Shown here: positions 29,522 through 38,628 of the stretch, piece after piece
How the letters are laid out: every line of letters starts with the position of its first letter
Position numbering within the stretch: the stretch's first letter is position 1
From: Pseudomonas sp. SG20056
GTDB lineage: Bacteria; Pseudomonadota; Gammaproteobacteria; Pseudomonadales; Pseudomonadaceae
Direction of reading: 5' to 3'
Assembly: GCF_031764535.1 (NCBI RefSeq)
Contig: NZ_CP134499.1
Span: forward strand, 2,418,001 to 2,482,000
DNA length: 64,000 nucleotides
Program-made: the position numbers and the translations under genes
The notes under the pieces: generated by a model
Database searches by the model: none
Told to the model about the DNA's origin: nothing
The model's input: only the letters and a program-made list of their open reading frames with translations

Positions 29522-30664
29522 CTAATTCAATCTCGCGCCCAACGCCTGCAACAGGCTGACCAACGCCGGCGCATCACCTTTTACAGAAACCTTAAGCCCG
29601 TCGATTTCCCGGCGCATCGGGTAGTGTTTGCGCAGCCCGTCAAACGCCGCACGCCGGCTTGCGGCATCGCCCTGCAGGCTGCGGCGAAAATCCGCATCAT
29701 CGCGGCGCGGGTCATACACGGCACGGCAGATACTGGCCAGGGCCCAGGCCGGATCAGCGCTCGCATCGATAGTCAGCTCACTCAGCCAGGCGGCCGGCAT
29801 CAGTTCTGCCAGTTCAACGCTGGGCGCAACACCCAGGTGCTGACACAGCGCCTGATAGATCTGCGCCGTGCCGCGCAGCTTGCCGTCCAGGCTGTAGCCG
29901 GCAATATGCGGCGTGGCGATGCGGCACAACGCGGCCAGCTCGACATCGGCCTGCGGCTCGCCTTCCCAAACATCCAGCACCACCTGCAGATCACTGCGCT
30001 GGGGCAGCAACTCGCGCAATGCCTGGTTATCCACCACCGCGCCACGGCTTGCGTTGATCAGCCAGCTGCCTGGCTTGAGTGCGGCCAAACGCGCGCGATC
30101 GAACAGGTGATAAGTTGAGTGTTCACCCAGACGTTCCAGCGGCGTATGCAGGCTGATCACGTCACATTCATCCAGCACCTGCTGCAAGCTGACGAAATCA
30201 CCGCCCTCAGCGGCCTGACGCGGTGGATCGCAGACCAGCACACGCCAACCCAGGCCACGCAGCACCTTGAGCAGACGGCTGCCAACCTGCCCCGCGCCGA
30301 CTATCCCATAGGTGCGCGTCGCCAGATCAACGCCCTGCTGCTCGGCCAATACCAGCAGGCTGCCCAGCACATAATCGACCACGCCACGGGCATTGCAGCC
30401 CGGTGCGCTGGCCCAGGTGATGCCAGTCTGCTGAAAGTAGTCGAGGTCCAGATGATCAGTGCCGATGGTGCAGGTGCCGACAAATTTCACCGGCGAGCCA
30501 TCGAGCAGCGCGCGATCAACCTGGGTCACCGAACGCACCAGCAACAGGTCAGCATCGGCGACCGCAGCCGCATCGATGCTGCGACCGGGCAAGCGGCGAA
30601 TCTCGCCAAAACCGGCAAAGAACTCGTCAAGCAGGGGGATATTTTCGTCGGCAACGATACGCAT
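29522..30664 (-). CDS. pdxB: 4-phosphoerythronate dehydrogenase
   Basis: A 380-residue NAD-dependent enzyme, second step of the DXP-dependent pyridoxal phosphate pathway, oxidising 4-phospho-D-erythronate. It has the D-2-hydroxyacid dehydrogenase layout: N-terminal substrate domain ([16 protein letters not shown]), NAD-binding [16 protein letters not shown] near 115-130, catalytic Arg in NASRGAVVD, Glu in [10 protein letters not shown] and His in [12 protein letters not shown] near 253-264, and the extra C-terminal dimerisation domain (about 285-380) specific to PdxB. Essentially certain. The 179-base gap to the divergent MATE gene (30665-30843) holds no gene. Confidence 0.97.
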   Translation of the reverse strand: MRIVADENIPLLDEFFAGFGEIRRLPGRSIDAAAVADADLLLVRSVTQVDRALLDGSPVKFVGTCTIGTDHLDLDYFQQTGITWASAPGCNARGVVDYVLGSLLVLAEQQGVDLATRTYGIVGAGQVGSRLLKVLRGLGWRVLVCDPPRQAAEGGDFVSLQQVLDECDVISLHTPLERLGEHSTYHLFDRARLAALKPGSWLINASRGAVVDNQALRELLPQRSDLQVVLDVWEGEPQADVELAALCRIATPHIAGYSLDGKLRGTAQIYQALCQHLGVAPSVELAELMPAAWLSELTIDASADPAWALASICRAVYDPRRDDADFRRSLQGDAASRRAAFDGLRKHYPMRREIDGLKVSVKGDAPALVSLLQALGARLN

Positions 30665-30843
30665 AGAGGGTCTGTTCCCGTGCTCCGTAAATCAGGCCGG
30701 CATTCTAACCTGCCGGCAGCGCTTGGCTACGCTGACTCGTGTGATGCGCCGATTGCACTGAAACATCGCGCAACAAGGTTTCCTGACCAAGCCGTCAAGG
30801 CGTAGACTGCACGGTTTCCTGATATACAGCCGGATACACCTGA

Positions 30844-32223
30844 ATGCTTGCCCAAACCCGCTTGCAACGCGTCAGCACCGAGTTCTACAGCCTGCTGAAG
30901 CTGGCAACGCCGATCATCATTGCCCAACTGGCCAACACCGCGATGGGCTTCGTCGACACCGTGATGGCCGGCCGGGTCAGCCCGCAGGATCTGGCTGCGG
31001 TGGCGCTGGGCAACTCGATCTGGGTGCCGGTGTTTCTGCTGATGACCGGCATTCTGCTGGCCACCACGCCCAAGGTTGCTCAACGCTTCGGTGCAGGCGC
31101 GCATACCGAGATCGGCCCACTGGTGCGCCAGGCCCTGTGGTTGGCCCTGGCGGTGGGCATCGCGGCAGCGCTGATTTTGTGGAACGCGGAAATCATCCTC
31201 AGCCTGATGAATGTCGACCCGGCGCTGATCAAGCCCGCCATGGGTTATCTGCGCGCCGTGGCCTGCGGCTTTCCGGCCGTGGCGCTGTACCACGTGCTGC
31301 GCTGCTTCAGCGACGGCCTCGGGCATACCCGGCCGAGCATGGTCATCGGCCTGTGCGGCCTGGCACTGAACATCCCTCTCAATTACATCTTTATCTACGG
31401 CAAGCTCGGCCTGCCGGCCATGGGCGGCGTCGGCTGCGGCTGGGCCACCGGCCTGGTGATGACATTTATGTTCCTGAGCATGCTCTGGTGGGTGAAGTGG
31501 GCGCCGTTCTATCAGCCGAGCAAAATCTTCAGCCACTTTGAATGGCCGCAGTGGCCGGTGCTCAAGCGCCTGCTCTCAGTCGGTCTGCCGATTGGTATCG
31601 CGGTCTTTGCCGAGTCGAGCATCTTTGCGGTGATCGCTCTGCTGATCGGCGGCCTGGGCGCCACCGTGGTGGCCGGGCACCAGATCGCCCTGAACTTCAG
31701 CTCCATGGTGTTTATGATCCCGTATTCCCTGGGCATGGCTGCAACCGTGCGCGTCGGTCAGGCGCTGGGCCGTGGCGAGCCGCGTGAAGCGCGCTTTGCT
31801 GCCGGGGTGAGCATGGCGGCGGCACTAGGTTACGCCTGCCTGTCGGCCAGCCTGATGCTGCTATTGCGCGAAGAGATTGCGCAGATCTATACCCCGGACG
31901 GTGCAGTGATTGCGGTGGCCACCACCCTGCTGGTGTATTCGGCGCTGTTTCAGTTCTCCGATGCCATACAGGTAACCGCAGCCGGCGCGCTACGTGGTTA
32001 CCAGGACACCCGTGTGACCATGATCCTGACCCTGTTTGCCTATTGGGGCATCGGCCTGCCGGTGGGTTATGTGCTCGGCCTGACCGACTGGTTCGGCGAG
32101 CCCAGCGGCCCAAGCGGGCTCTGGCAGGGTCTGGTGGTCGGCCTGACCTGCGCCGGCGGCATGCTTGCCGTGCGCTTGGCCGGCAGCGCGCGCAAACGCA
32201 TTCGAGCCGCTAAGATGGCCTGA
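30844..32223 (+). CDS. MATE family multidrug efflux pump, NorM type
   Basis: A 459-residue antiporter with twelve hydrophobic helices in two homologous halves. Family signatures are ANTAMGFVDTVMAGRVSPQDLAAVALG near residues 26-52 and the matching GHQIALNFSSMVFMIPYSLGMAATVRVGQALGRG near 278-311. Such pumps expel cationic drugs in exchange for Na+ or H+; the coupling ion cannot be read here. It starts at ATG 30844. Its TGA overlaps the ATG of the following DUF3080 lipoprotein gene by one base, so the two form an operon. Confidence 0.93.
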   Translation: MLAQTRLQRVSTEFYSLLKLATPIIIAQLANTAMGFVDTVMAGRVSPQDLAAVALGNSIWVPVFLLMTGILLATTPKVAQRFGAGAHTEIGPLVRQALWLALAVGIAAALILWNAEIILSLMNVDPALIKPAMGYLRAVACGFPAVALYHVLRCFSDGLGHTRPSMVIGLCGLALNIPLNYIFIYGKLGLPAMGGVGCGWATGLVMTFMFLSMLWWVKWAPFYQPSKIFSHFEWPQWPVLKRLLSVGLPIGIAVFAESSIFAVIALLIGGLGATVVAGHQIALNFSSMVFMIPYSLGMAATVRVGQALGRGEPREARFAAGVSMAAALGYACLSASLMLLLREEIAQIYTPDGAVIAVATTLLVYSALFQFSDAIQVTAAGALRGYQDTRVTMILTLFAYWGIGLPVGYVLGLTDWFGEPSGPSGLWQGLVVGLTCAGGMLAVRLAGSARKRIRAAKMA

Positions 32224-33305
32224 TGAACGCCCGCCTGCTGCTTCTGCTCACTGCACTTTGCCTGTGCGCCTGTACGCCCGCCGATGACGGCCTAGCGCTG
32301 CAGGCTGATTACCTGCAACGATTAAGCAATGCTCTGGACGTCGAACCGGCCAGTGCTTTCGACGCCAGCGAACTGACCCGTTACCGATTACCAGCACGCC
32401 GCGAACGGTTGATCGAGATTGCCGAGCTACGCATCAGCCTGCTCGATCTGCTGGTCGATGTGCGTCGCTGCCCGGCACTGCAACAGCAAATCAGCCAGCG
32501 CAACAACAGCCTCGGCAAACAACTCACGCCCAGCAGCCGTCTGGCTTATGAAGGCGACCTGCTGCGCGCCCTGGACGCCTGCAGCGCGCACCTGCGCAGC
32601 CAGGACCAACAACCCCTGCGCAATACCCTTGAACAAATGGCGCAGGAAAAGCGTGCGCAATTGCCCGGCGTATTCTGGAATGCACTGAATGCCAGCCCGG
32701 AAGTCGAACGCTACCTGCGCTTTGCCGAAAAGCCCCTGCCGCCGGATGCCGACGAAGATAACGCGGCGCTGGATGCCCTGGCGCAGCTGGCCGCCATCGG
32801 CAGCGCGCTGCCTGATGCGCTGCCACCGAGTGCAGAGCAGCTTGATCCATTGTTCTTTGCCCTGCACGCCAGCGACCAGGGCGGTCAGTTGATCAGCAGC
32901 CTGGCCAGCCTGACTCACAGCCTCAACCAGGGCAGCGACATGCTGGACAGCCGCCAACAGGGCCGACCGCTCTGCCCCACGGGCAAGGCCACAGAGCGTG
33001 CACGCATCGTGCAAAACATCTTCGTCAAGTATTACGCCGGCAGCCTGCAGCCCTACCTGGCGCGGGTGGACCAACGTGGCCAGACCTGGAGTAGCAGCCT
33101 GCGTAGCCTCAGCGGCGTGGCGCAGATACCGCCAGCGACGCGGGTGTATCTGCAGCAATTGAGCAGTGACGAAGCGTCGTTATGGGCGGACTTTCAGCAG
33201 GCCACCGCACGGCATGTGCGCAGCTGGCAAACGGTGCTGAACAGCTGCGGCCTGGCGCCTGGTCAGTCGGGATGGACCGACCAGGCCGCCAGCGTCGACC
33301 AGTAG
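32223..33305 (+). CDS. DUF3080 family lipoprotein
   Basis: A 360-residue lipoprotein: signal peptide with lipobox LCAC (lipidated Cys17), followed by an alpha-helical domain matching DUF3080 (LQRLSNALDVEP near residues 32-43, FPARRERLIEIAELRISLLDLL-like segment near 58-78). The function is unknown. It is translationally coupled to the MATE pump. Its last 43 bases (33263-33305) are shared, antisense, with the end of the gamma-glutamylcyclotransferase-like gene, an unusually long convergent overlap. Confidence 0.88.
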   Translation: MNARLLLLLTALCLCACTPADDGLALQADYLQRLSNALDVEPASAFDASELTRYRLPARRERLIEIAELRISLLDLLVDVRRCPALQQQISQRNNSLGKQLTPSSRLAYEGDLLRALDACSAHLRSQDQQPLRNTLEQMAQEKRAQLPGVFWNALNASPEVERYLRFAEKPLPPDADEDNAALDALAQLAAIGSALPDALPPSAEQLDPLFFALHASDQGGQLISSLASLTHSLNQGSDMLDSRQQGRPLCPTGKATERARIVQNIFVKYYAGSLQPYLARVDQRGQTWSSSLRSLSGVAQIPPATRVYLQQLSSDEASLWADFQQATARHVRSWQTVLNSCGLAPGQSGWTDQAASVDQ

Positions 33306-33718
33306 GCTTCGGACAACAACTCACGCCCAGCCAGCAGATGGGCCAGGTAATCGGCGCTGGGCAGCAAGCCTTCTTCGCGAAACGCCGGGTTGGCGATATA
33401 CACCCAGGCCGGTTGCACGCCGTGGGCCGCGACAATCGGCAGGCATTCGCGGCTGTAATAGATTGGCGTGCCTTCGAAGTGATCCAGCTTGGCGATCTCA
33501 CCAGCGTCGGCCAGGCGATACAGCACACCTTCCACCCGCCCCTCACGCTGATGCCGGATATTGGCGTAGGCCCGACCCGGCGCTCGGTCCGCCGCCCGCT
33601 TGTTAAAGCACAGGCTGTAACCGGGAAGATGGCCCGGCAACGCCTCCAGCACCGTCATGCCGCGCGCCTGCATGCGTGCCAGATTCATATTCGAGCCGTA
33701 GGCGAAGTACCACTGCAT
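33263..33718 (-). CDS. gamma-glutamylcyclotransferase-like protein
   Basis: A 151-residue protein of the GGCT/AIG2-like family. The N-terminus WYFAYGSNMNLARM carries the substrate-cradling YGSN loop (residues 7-10), and LDHFEGTPIYYSR supplies the candidate catalytic acid Glu82. Members release 5-oxoproline from gamma-glutamyl peptides; the exact substrate is unknown. Its ATG overlaps the tusA stop (ATGA), so it is coupled to tusA, and its 3' end overlaps the convergent DUF3080 gene by 43 bases. Confidence 0.88.
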   Translation of the reverse strand: MQWYFAYGSNMNLARMQARGMTVLEALPGHLPGYSLCFNKRAADRAPGRAYANIRHQREGRVEGVLYRLADAGEIAKLDHFEGTPIYYSRECLPIVAAHGVQPAWVYIANPAFREEGLLPSADYLAHLLAGRELLSEAYWSTLAAWSVHPD

Positions 33719-33969
33719 CAGTCGAGCTTCTTGCGAATTAAGTACAGGTAGGTCGCGCCGTCCTCGGCCTGCTCCACCAACTCATGGCCGAGAAACACGC
33801 AGAATTTTGGAATGTCGCGGCGGGTCGAGGGATCGGTGGCAATCACCTTGAGTAGGCCGCCGGCCTGCAGGTCGCGCACCTTGTTGTGCAGCATCATCAC
33901 TGGTTCCGGGCAGTTGAGCCCGGTAGCGTCGAGGGTGGCATCGGGAATGGCAGTGGTTTGCAAAGACAT
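33718..33969 (-). CDS. tusA: TusA sulfur-carrier protein
   Basis: An 83-residue sulfurtransferase carrier. The signature [19 protein letters not shown] (residues 13-31) contains the persulfide-bearing Cys19 in the CPxP motif that accepts sulfur from IscS. The C-terminal sheet [19 protein letters not shown] is typical. It feeds the Tus relay for 2-thiolation of tRNA wobble uridine. The start at 33969 ([11 protein letters not shown]) matches the family; the frame is open to 34017. It is coupled by ATGA overlap to the GGCT-like gene. The upstream gap 33970-34156 holds no gene. Confidence 0.93.
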   Translation of the reverse strand: MSLQTTAIPDATLDATGLNCPEPVMMLHNKVRDLQAGGLLKVIATDPSTRRDIPKFCVFLGHELVEQAEDGATYLYLIRKKLD

Positions 33970-34156
33970 CGGCAGGCTCCAGTAGCAGGCCGCTATTCTC
34001 GCGCAAAGCTGACCCAAAGGTCATCTAGCGCCTGATGGAAAACCTCTGCGTAGCGCGATTGGCCCGACAACAGGTCAACACAACCTTGGATGGGCAGGCA
34101 GCCACGCCCTGATCAGGCAGGCTGCGCAGCGTCCACCATTCCAATAAGAGCCATTT

Positions 34157-35698
34157 ATGCGCCTTGCCTTGCTACTTGCCACCCTGCTGCTCAGCGGTTG
34201 CGCCGCACGCGACCAATTACCGGACTTCAGCGCCACCGCGCAGCAGGATCTACCAGCCACCCACTTTGATGCAGTGATCCATGGTCGCGATGGCACACGG
34301 CTGTCGGCCACCGTATTCCAGCCTGCACTGAAGGCTGGCGAGCAGGCTCCGGTCATCGTGCACACCCACGGCTGGGGCGGCTGGCGCGTCACCCGGCCGA
34401 ACGGCTTCTATGGCACGCAGATGATGTCCGGTCGCGCCGCATTAAAAGCCTGGCAGGCCGGCTACTGGGTAATCAGCTACGACCAGCGCGGCTGGGGCGG
34501 CAGCGAGGGCGATATCGAGATGATGGACCCTGAGTACGAGGTGCAGGATGCCCTGGCCGTGATCGACTGGGCCGCCGCCAATCTGCCACGCCTGAGCATG
34601 GACGGGCCGAACGATCCGAAAGTCGGCATGCTCGGTGAAAGCTACGGCGGCGCGGTGCAGCTGTTGGCCTCGGCGACCGATCCGCGCATCGACGCGATTG
34701 TGCCGATTGCCACCTGGTACGACCTAAGCGAAGCCCTGGCCCCGGACAGCCATCTGAAAATCGGCTGGACCAGCGTGTTGCTCAGCCTGGGCCTGTCCAC
34801 CGGTTATGACATGGGCAAGTTCATCCAGGCGCCTTACCTGAAAAGCGCCGACGGCCGTATGCGCGAGCCGGTGCGCGACGAACTCAAGGCCCACAGCCTG
34901 ACCAGCTACTGCGCTCGCGGTCAGCGCCCGCAAGCCGATGCTTTGCTGATCCAAGGCATGCGCGACACCCTGTTCCCACTCAACCAGGGCCTGGCGATTC
35001 GCGATTGCCTGCAACAAGGCGCGCGTGATGTGCGCCTGCTCGGCATGCAGGGCGGGCATATCCTGCCGCCACCCATGCAACGCTGGAGCGGCCTGCCGCC
35101 GTTCAATAATGAAGCGGTGCTGAACTGCGACGGTCGGGCGATCAACCTCTACCAGAGCATCATCGGTTGGTACGAAGACAAGCTGCGCGGGCGCACAGGC
35201 GTGGCAGCGAGCATTCCCGATTTCTGCGTCAGTCTCGATCTGGATCAGGGCGTGGCTCTGCAACAACTACCTGCCAATCAACGGATCGAACTGCCAGCCA
35301 CCGCAATTCGGCCGCTCAGTAGCGGGCTGCTGCAACCGGCGCGGTTTATCCCGTTGCAACAGGTTCAGACGAGCAGCGCCCTGGTTGGCGTGCCACAGGT
35401 GCATCTGGAAAACGCCGAAGGAATGCCGACACTGTTTGCCGCCCTGGTGGTCAAGCGTGCCGATGGCAGCAGTGCAGTGCTCAGTGAACAGGTCACCCCG
35501 CTCAACGGGCAAGCCAGCACAGAACTGGCTGCCGTCAGCGCGCAGCTACAAGCGGGTGACACCTTGGGCCTGCGCATCAGCGGCTTTAGCGGCCAATACC
35601 TGTTCAACGGCTCCTGGCAGCTCTCCAGCAGCACGCTGCAAGGCAGTGTCGAGTGGCCGCAGTTGCTGCCATTGCAGCCGCAACTGGCCAGGCACTGA
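34157..35698 (+). CDS. CocE/NonD-type alpha/beta hydrolase lipoprotein
   Basis: A 513-residue exported lipoprotein (signal peptide with LLSGC, lipidated Cys15) carrying an S15/CocE-like alpha/beta hydrolase domain. It has the oxyanion region HTHGWGGW near residues 74-81, DQRGWGGSEG near 112-121, nucleophile Ser in GMLGESYGGAVQLL near 156-169, an acid near LLIQGMRDTLFP and a His in GMQGGHILPP near 296-305. A C-terminal beta-sandwich domain (about 370-510) resembles that of CocE and X-Pro dipeptidyl peptidases. It could be an acyl-peptidase or esterase; the substrate is unknown. It stands alone, convergent with rlmM four bases away. Confidence 0.87.
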   Translation: MRLALLLATLLLSGCAARDQLPDFSATAQQDLPATHFDAVIHGRDGTRLSATVFQPALKAGEQAPVIVHTHGWGGWRVTRPNGFYGTQMMSGRAALKAWQAGYWVISYDQRGWGGSEGDIEMMDPEYEVQDALAVIDWAAANLPRLSMDGPNDPKVGMLGESYGGAVQLLASATDPRIDAIVPIATWYDLSEALAPDSHLKIGWTSVLLSLGLSTGYDMGKFIQAPYLKSADGRMREPVRDELKAHSLTSYCARGQRPQADALLIQGMRDTLFPLNQGLAIRDCLQQGARDVRLLGMQGGHILPPPMQRWSGLPPFNNEAVLNCDGRAINLYQSIIGWYEDKLRGRTGVAASIPDFCVSLDLDQGVALQQLPANQRIELPATAIRPLSSGLLQPARFIPLQQVQTSSALVGVPQVHLENAEGMPTLFAALVVKRADGSSAVLSEQVTPLNGQASTELAAVSAQLQAGDTLGLRISGFSGQYLFNGSWQLSSSTLQGSVEWPQLLPLQPQLARH

Positions 35699-35702
35699 GG
35701 GG

Positions 35703-36758
35703 TTATTTACCTAAGCGGCGCAGGTGACAGGTGACTTCTTCACGGTCGTGATACAGCTGCTTGCAGGCGATCGACACCTTGATCTTGCGCGCAGCAAAGC
35801 CGTCTTCCAGGCGCTGCAGCAGGCGGCGCACCTCGGCGTAGCGCTGCTTCATCGGCAGCTTGAGGTTGACCACCGCCTCCCGGCAATGACCGTCGCCAAT
35901 CCAGGTTTCCACCATCGCCGCAGTGCGCGCCGGTTTTTCGACAATATCGCAGACCATCCAGTCCACCGGCTGCTTGGGCGTCCAGGTGAAGCCATCGACC
36001 ATCAGGTGATTGACCAGGCCGGTGTCCATCAGGCTTTCGGCCATCGGTCCGTTATCGATGGCAGTCACCAGCATGCCGCGCTTGACCAGCTGGTAAGTCC
36101 AGCCGCCCGGCGCAGCACCGAGGTCAACCCCGGTCATCTCATCAGACAGGCGCTCATCCCAATGCTCGCGGGGGATAAAGGTGTGCCAGGCCTCCTCCAG
36201 CTTGAGGGTCGAACGGCTCGGCGCTTCGCGGGGGAATTTCAGCCGAGGAATACCCATGGGCCAGAGCGCTGAGTTGTTCGCCTCGGCCATGCCGACAAAC
36301 ACTTCGCGACCGCTCTTGAAGGTCAGCAGCAGGCGCGGCTTGCGTGCATCGTCGACCAGCTTGCCGGCCTTGCTCAGGGCATTGCGCAGCGGCGCCTCGA
36401 ACTTCTTGCAGAAATTCGACAGCTCCTTGCCGTCGTTGGTATCCAGCACCTCCAGCCACAGGCTGCCAAATACCGGAAAATCTGCCAGATGGCCGAGCAG
36501 CACGCTGATGCGATCCAGCTCTGGCAAGTTGATAAATACCCCGCGCGCCCACTGCCGCGGGAAGATCAGCTGGTTGAAGCGCACCCCGCGCATCAGGCGC
36601 TCGGCACCGTCCTCCTCGGTGCAGATAAATTCCGCGCAGGCGGTACTCGGCTTGGCCTTGGCATAACCGGCAACGTCCAGACGCGCGGCGTGCTCGGCGA
36701 TTTCCGCGCACACCTCATTTTCAAAACCCGGACGGCAGTGCAACAACAACGTATTCAT
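35703..36758 (-). CDS. rlmM: 23S rRNA C2498 2'-O-ribose methyltransferase
   Basis: A 351-residue methyltransferase of the RlmM family that methylates the ribose of C2498 in 23S rRNA. The N-terminal THUMP-like domain (1-170) is followed by a Rossmann methyltransferase domain with the SAM motif GVDLGAAPGGWTYQLVKRG near 216-234, the acidic DGFTW and DWMVCDIVEKPAR segments near 260-280 and NLKLPMKQRY near 307-316 with the catalytic lysine. The length is typical (about 355 residues). Monocistronic; the 261-base gap upstream (36759-37019) holds the aer promoter and no gene. Confidence 0.96.
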   Translation of the reverse strand: MNTLLLHCRPGFENEVCAEIAEHAARLDVAGYAKAKPSTACAEFICTEEDGAERLMRGVRFNQLIFPRQWARGVFINLPELDRISVLLGHLADFPVFGSLWLEVLDTNDGKELSNFCKKFEAPLRNALSKAGKLVDDARKPRLLLTFKSGREVFVGMAEANNSALWPMGIPRLKFPREAPSRSTLKLEEAWHTFIPREHWDERLSDEMTGVDLGAAPGGWTYQLVKRGMLVTAIDNGPMAESLMDTGLVNHLMVDGFTWTPKQPVDWMVCDIVEKPARTAAMVETWIGDGHCREAVVNLKLPMKQRYAEVRRLLQRLEDGFAARKIKVSIACKQLYHDREEVTCHLRRLGK

Positions 36759-36961
36759 CAGCGACTCTCCTCAAGGCGCGCATCATAGCCGAGTCACCCG
36801 CCTGTGCTTACTTTGCATCGGCCTTTTACTGATCTGCAGGTTAGACTTGCGCCACTGCGCAAGGCTCTGGCCCTGCCAATCGATCATCGGCCGCCCTAGC
36901 AAAATAGCGGGGGTAAACGGCCACAACCTGCCTCTTGCCGGTTACGCCTGGATTCACGGGC

Positions 36962-36988
36962 TAAACTTCCGCCAGCAACGGCCGAAGT
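36962..36988 (+). promoter_or_regulatory. FliA (sigma-28) promoter of aer
   Basis: TAAA (36962-36965), exactly 15 bases, then GCCGAAGT (36981-36988), against the FliA consensus TAAA-N15-GCCGATAA. It lies 31 bases upstream of the aer start. A flagellar-class promoter is expected for a chemotaxis receptor gene. Confidence 0.75.
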
Positions 36989-37019
36989 ACCGGTAACGTT
37001 TAAAGGAATAAAGAACGCC

Positions 37020-38585
37020 ATGCGCAATAACCAACCTATTACTCAGCGCGAGCGCACCTTTCCCGCGCAGCAACGACTGATCTCCACCACCGACCTCAAA
37101 GGCCAGATCAGTTACTGCAATGACGCCTTTGTCGAGATCAGTGGCTTTAGCCGCGATGAGCTGATTCGTGCGCCACATAACCTGGTGCGTCACCCGGACG
37201 TGCCTGCAGCGGTGTTCCAGCATATGTGGGACACCCTGAAAAAAGGCCGACCATGGATGGGTATCGTCAAAAACCGCTGCAAGAACGGTGACCACTATTG
37301 GGTTAACGCCTACGTCACGCCGGTGACAGAAAACAACCAGGTCGTGGGCTACGAATCGGTACGGGTCAAACCGACTGCCGAGCAGGTACGTCGCGCCGAA
37401 GCCCTGTACCAACGGATCAATAGCGGCAAATCGGCGATTCCCGGCAGTGACCGCTGGCTGCCAATCGTGCAGGACTGGCTGCCATTTATTCTGATCAGCC
37501 AGATCGGCTTCCTGATCGGCGCCTGGCTCGACTCCAGCTGGGGCTTTGCCCTGGCAGCGGCGCTCTCGGTGCCGCTCGGTCTGGCCGGCTTGAACTGGCA
37601 ACAGCGCGGCCTCAAACGCTTACTGCGCCTGGCCGACCAGACCACCTCCGACCCGTTGATCGCGCAGATGTACACCGACAGCCGCGGCGCTCAGGGTCGC
37701 CTGGAGATGTCCATCCTCAGCCAGGAAGCCCGTCTGAAAACCTGCCTGACCCGTCTGCAGGACACTGCCGAACAGCTCACCCTGCAGGCCAAACAGGCCG
37801 ACACCCTGGCGCACAACAGCTCTGCCGGACTTGAACGTCAGCGCAGCGAAACCGACCAGGTCGCGACCGCCATCAACGAAATGGCCGCCACCACCCTGGA
37901 AGTGGCGAGCAACGTCGCCCGCACTGCCATCGCCACCCAGGATGCCAACCGCCTGACCAGCGCCGGCCGTGGCATTGCTGCAGAAACCCGTCAGGCCATT
38001 CAGCGCCTGTCGCAATCGGTCGGTGATACCGGCGAAACCGTGACCCGCCTGGCCCAGGACAGCAATGAAATCGGCGGCGTGGTCGATGTGATCAAGGGCA
38101 TCGCCGACCAGACCAACCTGCTCGCCCTCAACGCCGCCATCGAGGCTGCGCGCGCTGGTGAAATGGGCCGTGGTTTTGCTGTGGTCGCCGATGAGGTGCG
38201 TTCGCTGGCGCAGCGCACTGCCGAATCCACCGGGCAGATCCATCAGTTGATCGCCAAGCTGCAACGCACTGCCGAAGAAGCAGTGATGACCATGGAAGTA
38301 GGCCGCAAACAGGCCGATGAAGGGGTCGAACGCGTGCAGCAGGCCGATGAAGCGCTAGCCGGTATCAGCGACGCGGTGGCCAATATCACCGATATGGCCA
38401 ACCAGATTGCCGCCGCTGCCGAGGAGCAGAGCGCGGTGGCCGATGAGGTCAATCGCAGCATCACCACCATCGCCGAGCTGGCCGACAAAACCGCTGGTGA
38501 AGCGCATGACACTGCTTTGCTCAGCGAGGCCCTGACGGCTACCGCCAATGGACAGTACGCGCTGGTAGAACGTTTCAACCGCTAA
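37020..38585 (+). CDS. aer: aerotaxis receptor (PAS methyl-accepting chemotaxis protein)
   Basis: A 521-residue transducer, the same length as P. aeruginosa Aer. An N-terminal PAS domain (about 20-115: [45 protein letters not shown]) of the FAD-binding Aer type is followed by a hydrophobic hairpin anchoring it in the membrane (about 153-190), a HAMP-like linker and the signalling domain with the hairpin tip motif [21 protein letters not shown] (split here at 361-381) typical of MCPs. It senses redox or oxygen through FAD and controls CheA. ATG 37020 has AAGGA about 13 bases upstream. In P. aeruginosa aer also lies near the cco genes. Confidence 0.94.
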   Translation: MRNNQPITQRERTFPAQQRLISTTDLKGQISYCNDAFVEISGFSRDELIRAPHNLVRHPDVPAAVFQHMWDTLKKGRPWMGIVKNRCKNGDHYWVNAYVTPVTENNQVVGYESVRVKPTAEQVRRAEALYQRINSGKSAIPGSDRWLPIVQDWLPFILISQIGFLIGAWLDSSWGFALAAALSVPLGLAGLNWQQRGLKRLLRLADQTTSDPLIAQMYTDSRGAQGRLEMSILSQEARLKTCLTRLQDTAEQLTLQAKQADTLAHNSSAGLERQRSETDQVATAINEMAATTLEVASNVARTAIATQDANRLTSAGRGIAAETRQAIQRLSQSVGDTGETVTRLAQDSNEIGGVVDVIKGIADQTNLLALNAAIEAARAGEMGRGFAVVADEVRSLAQRTAESTGQIHQLIAKLQRTAEEAVMTMEVGRKQADEGVERVQQADEALAGISDAVANITDMANQIAAAAEEQSAVADEVNRSITTIAELADKTAGEAHDTALLSEALTATANGQYALVERFNR

Positions 38586-38593
38586 TCTGTAAC

Positions 38594-38616
38594 CGCGCAC
38601 TGCTCTGCAGTGCGCG
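38594..38616. terminator. hairpin between convergent aer and cti
   Basis: A ten-base-pair perfect stem (CGCGCACTGC, 38594-38603 with 38607-38616) around a three-base loop lies in the 43-base gap between the two convergent genes. T tracts are poor (CTCTCTCT on the plus strand), so it is a weak or Rho-assisted terminator. Confidence 0.6.
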
Positions 38617-38628
38617 CCTCTCTCTCTG

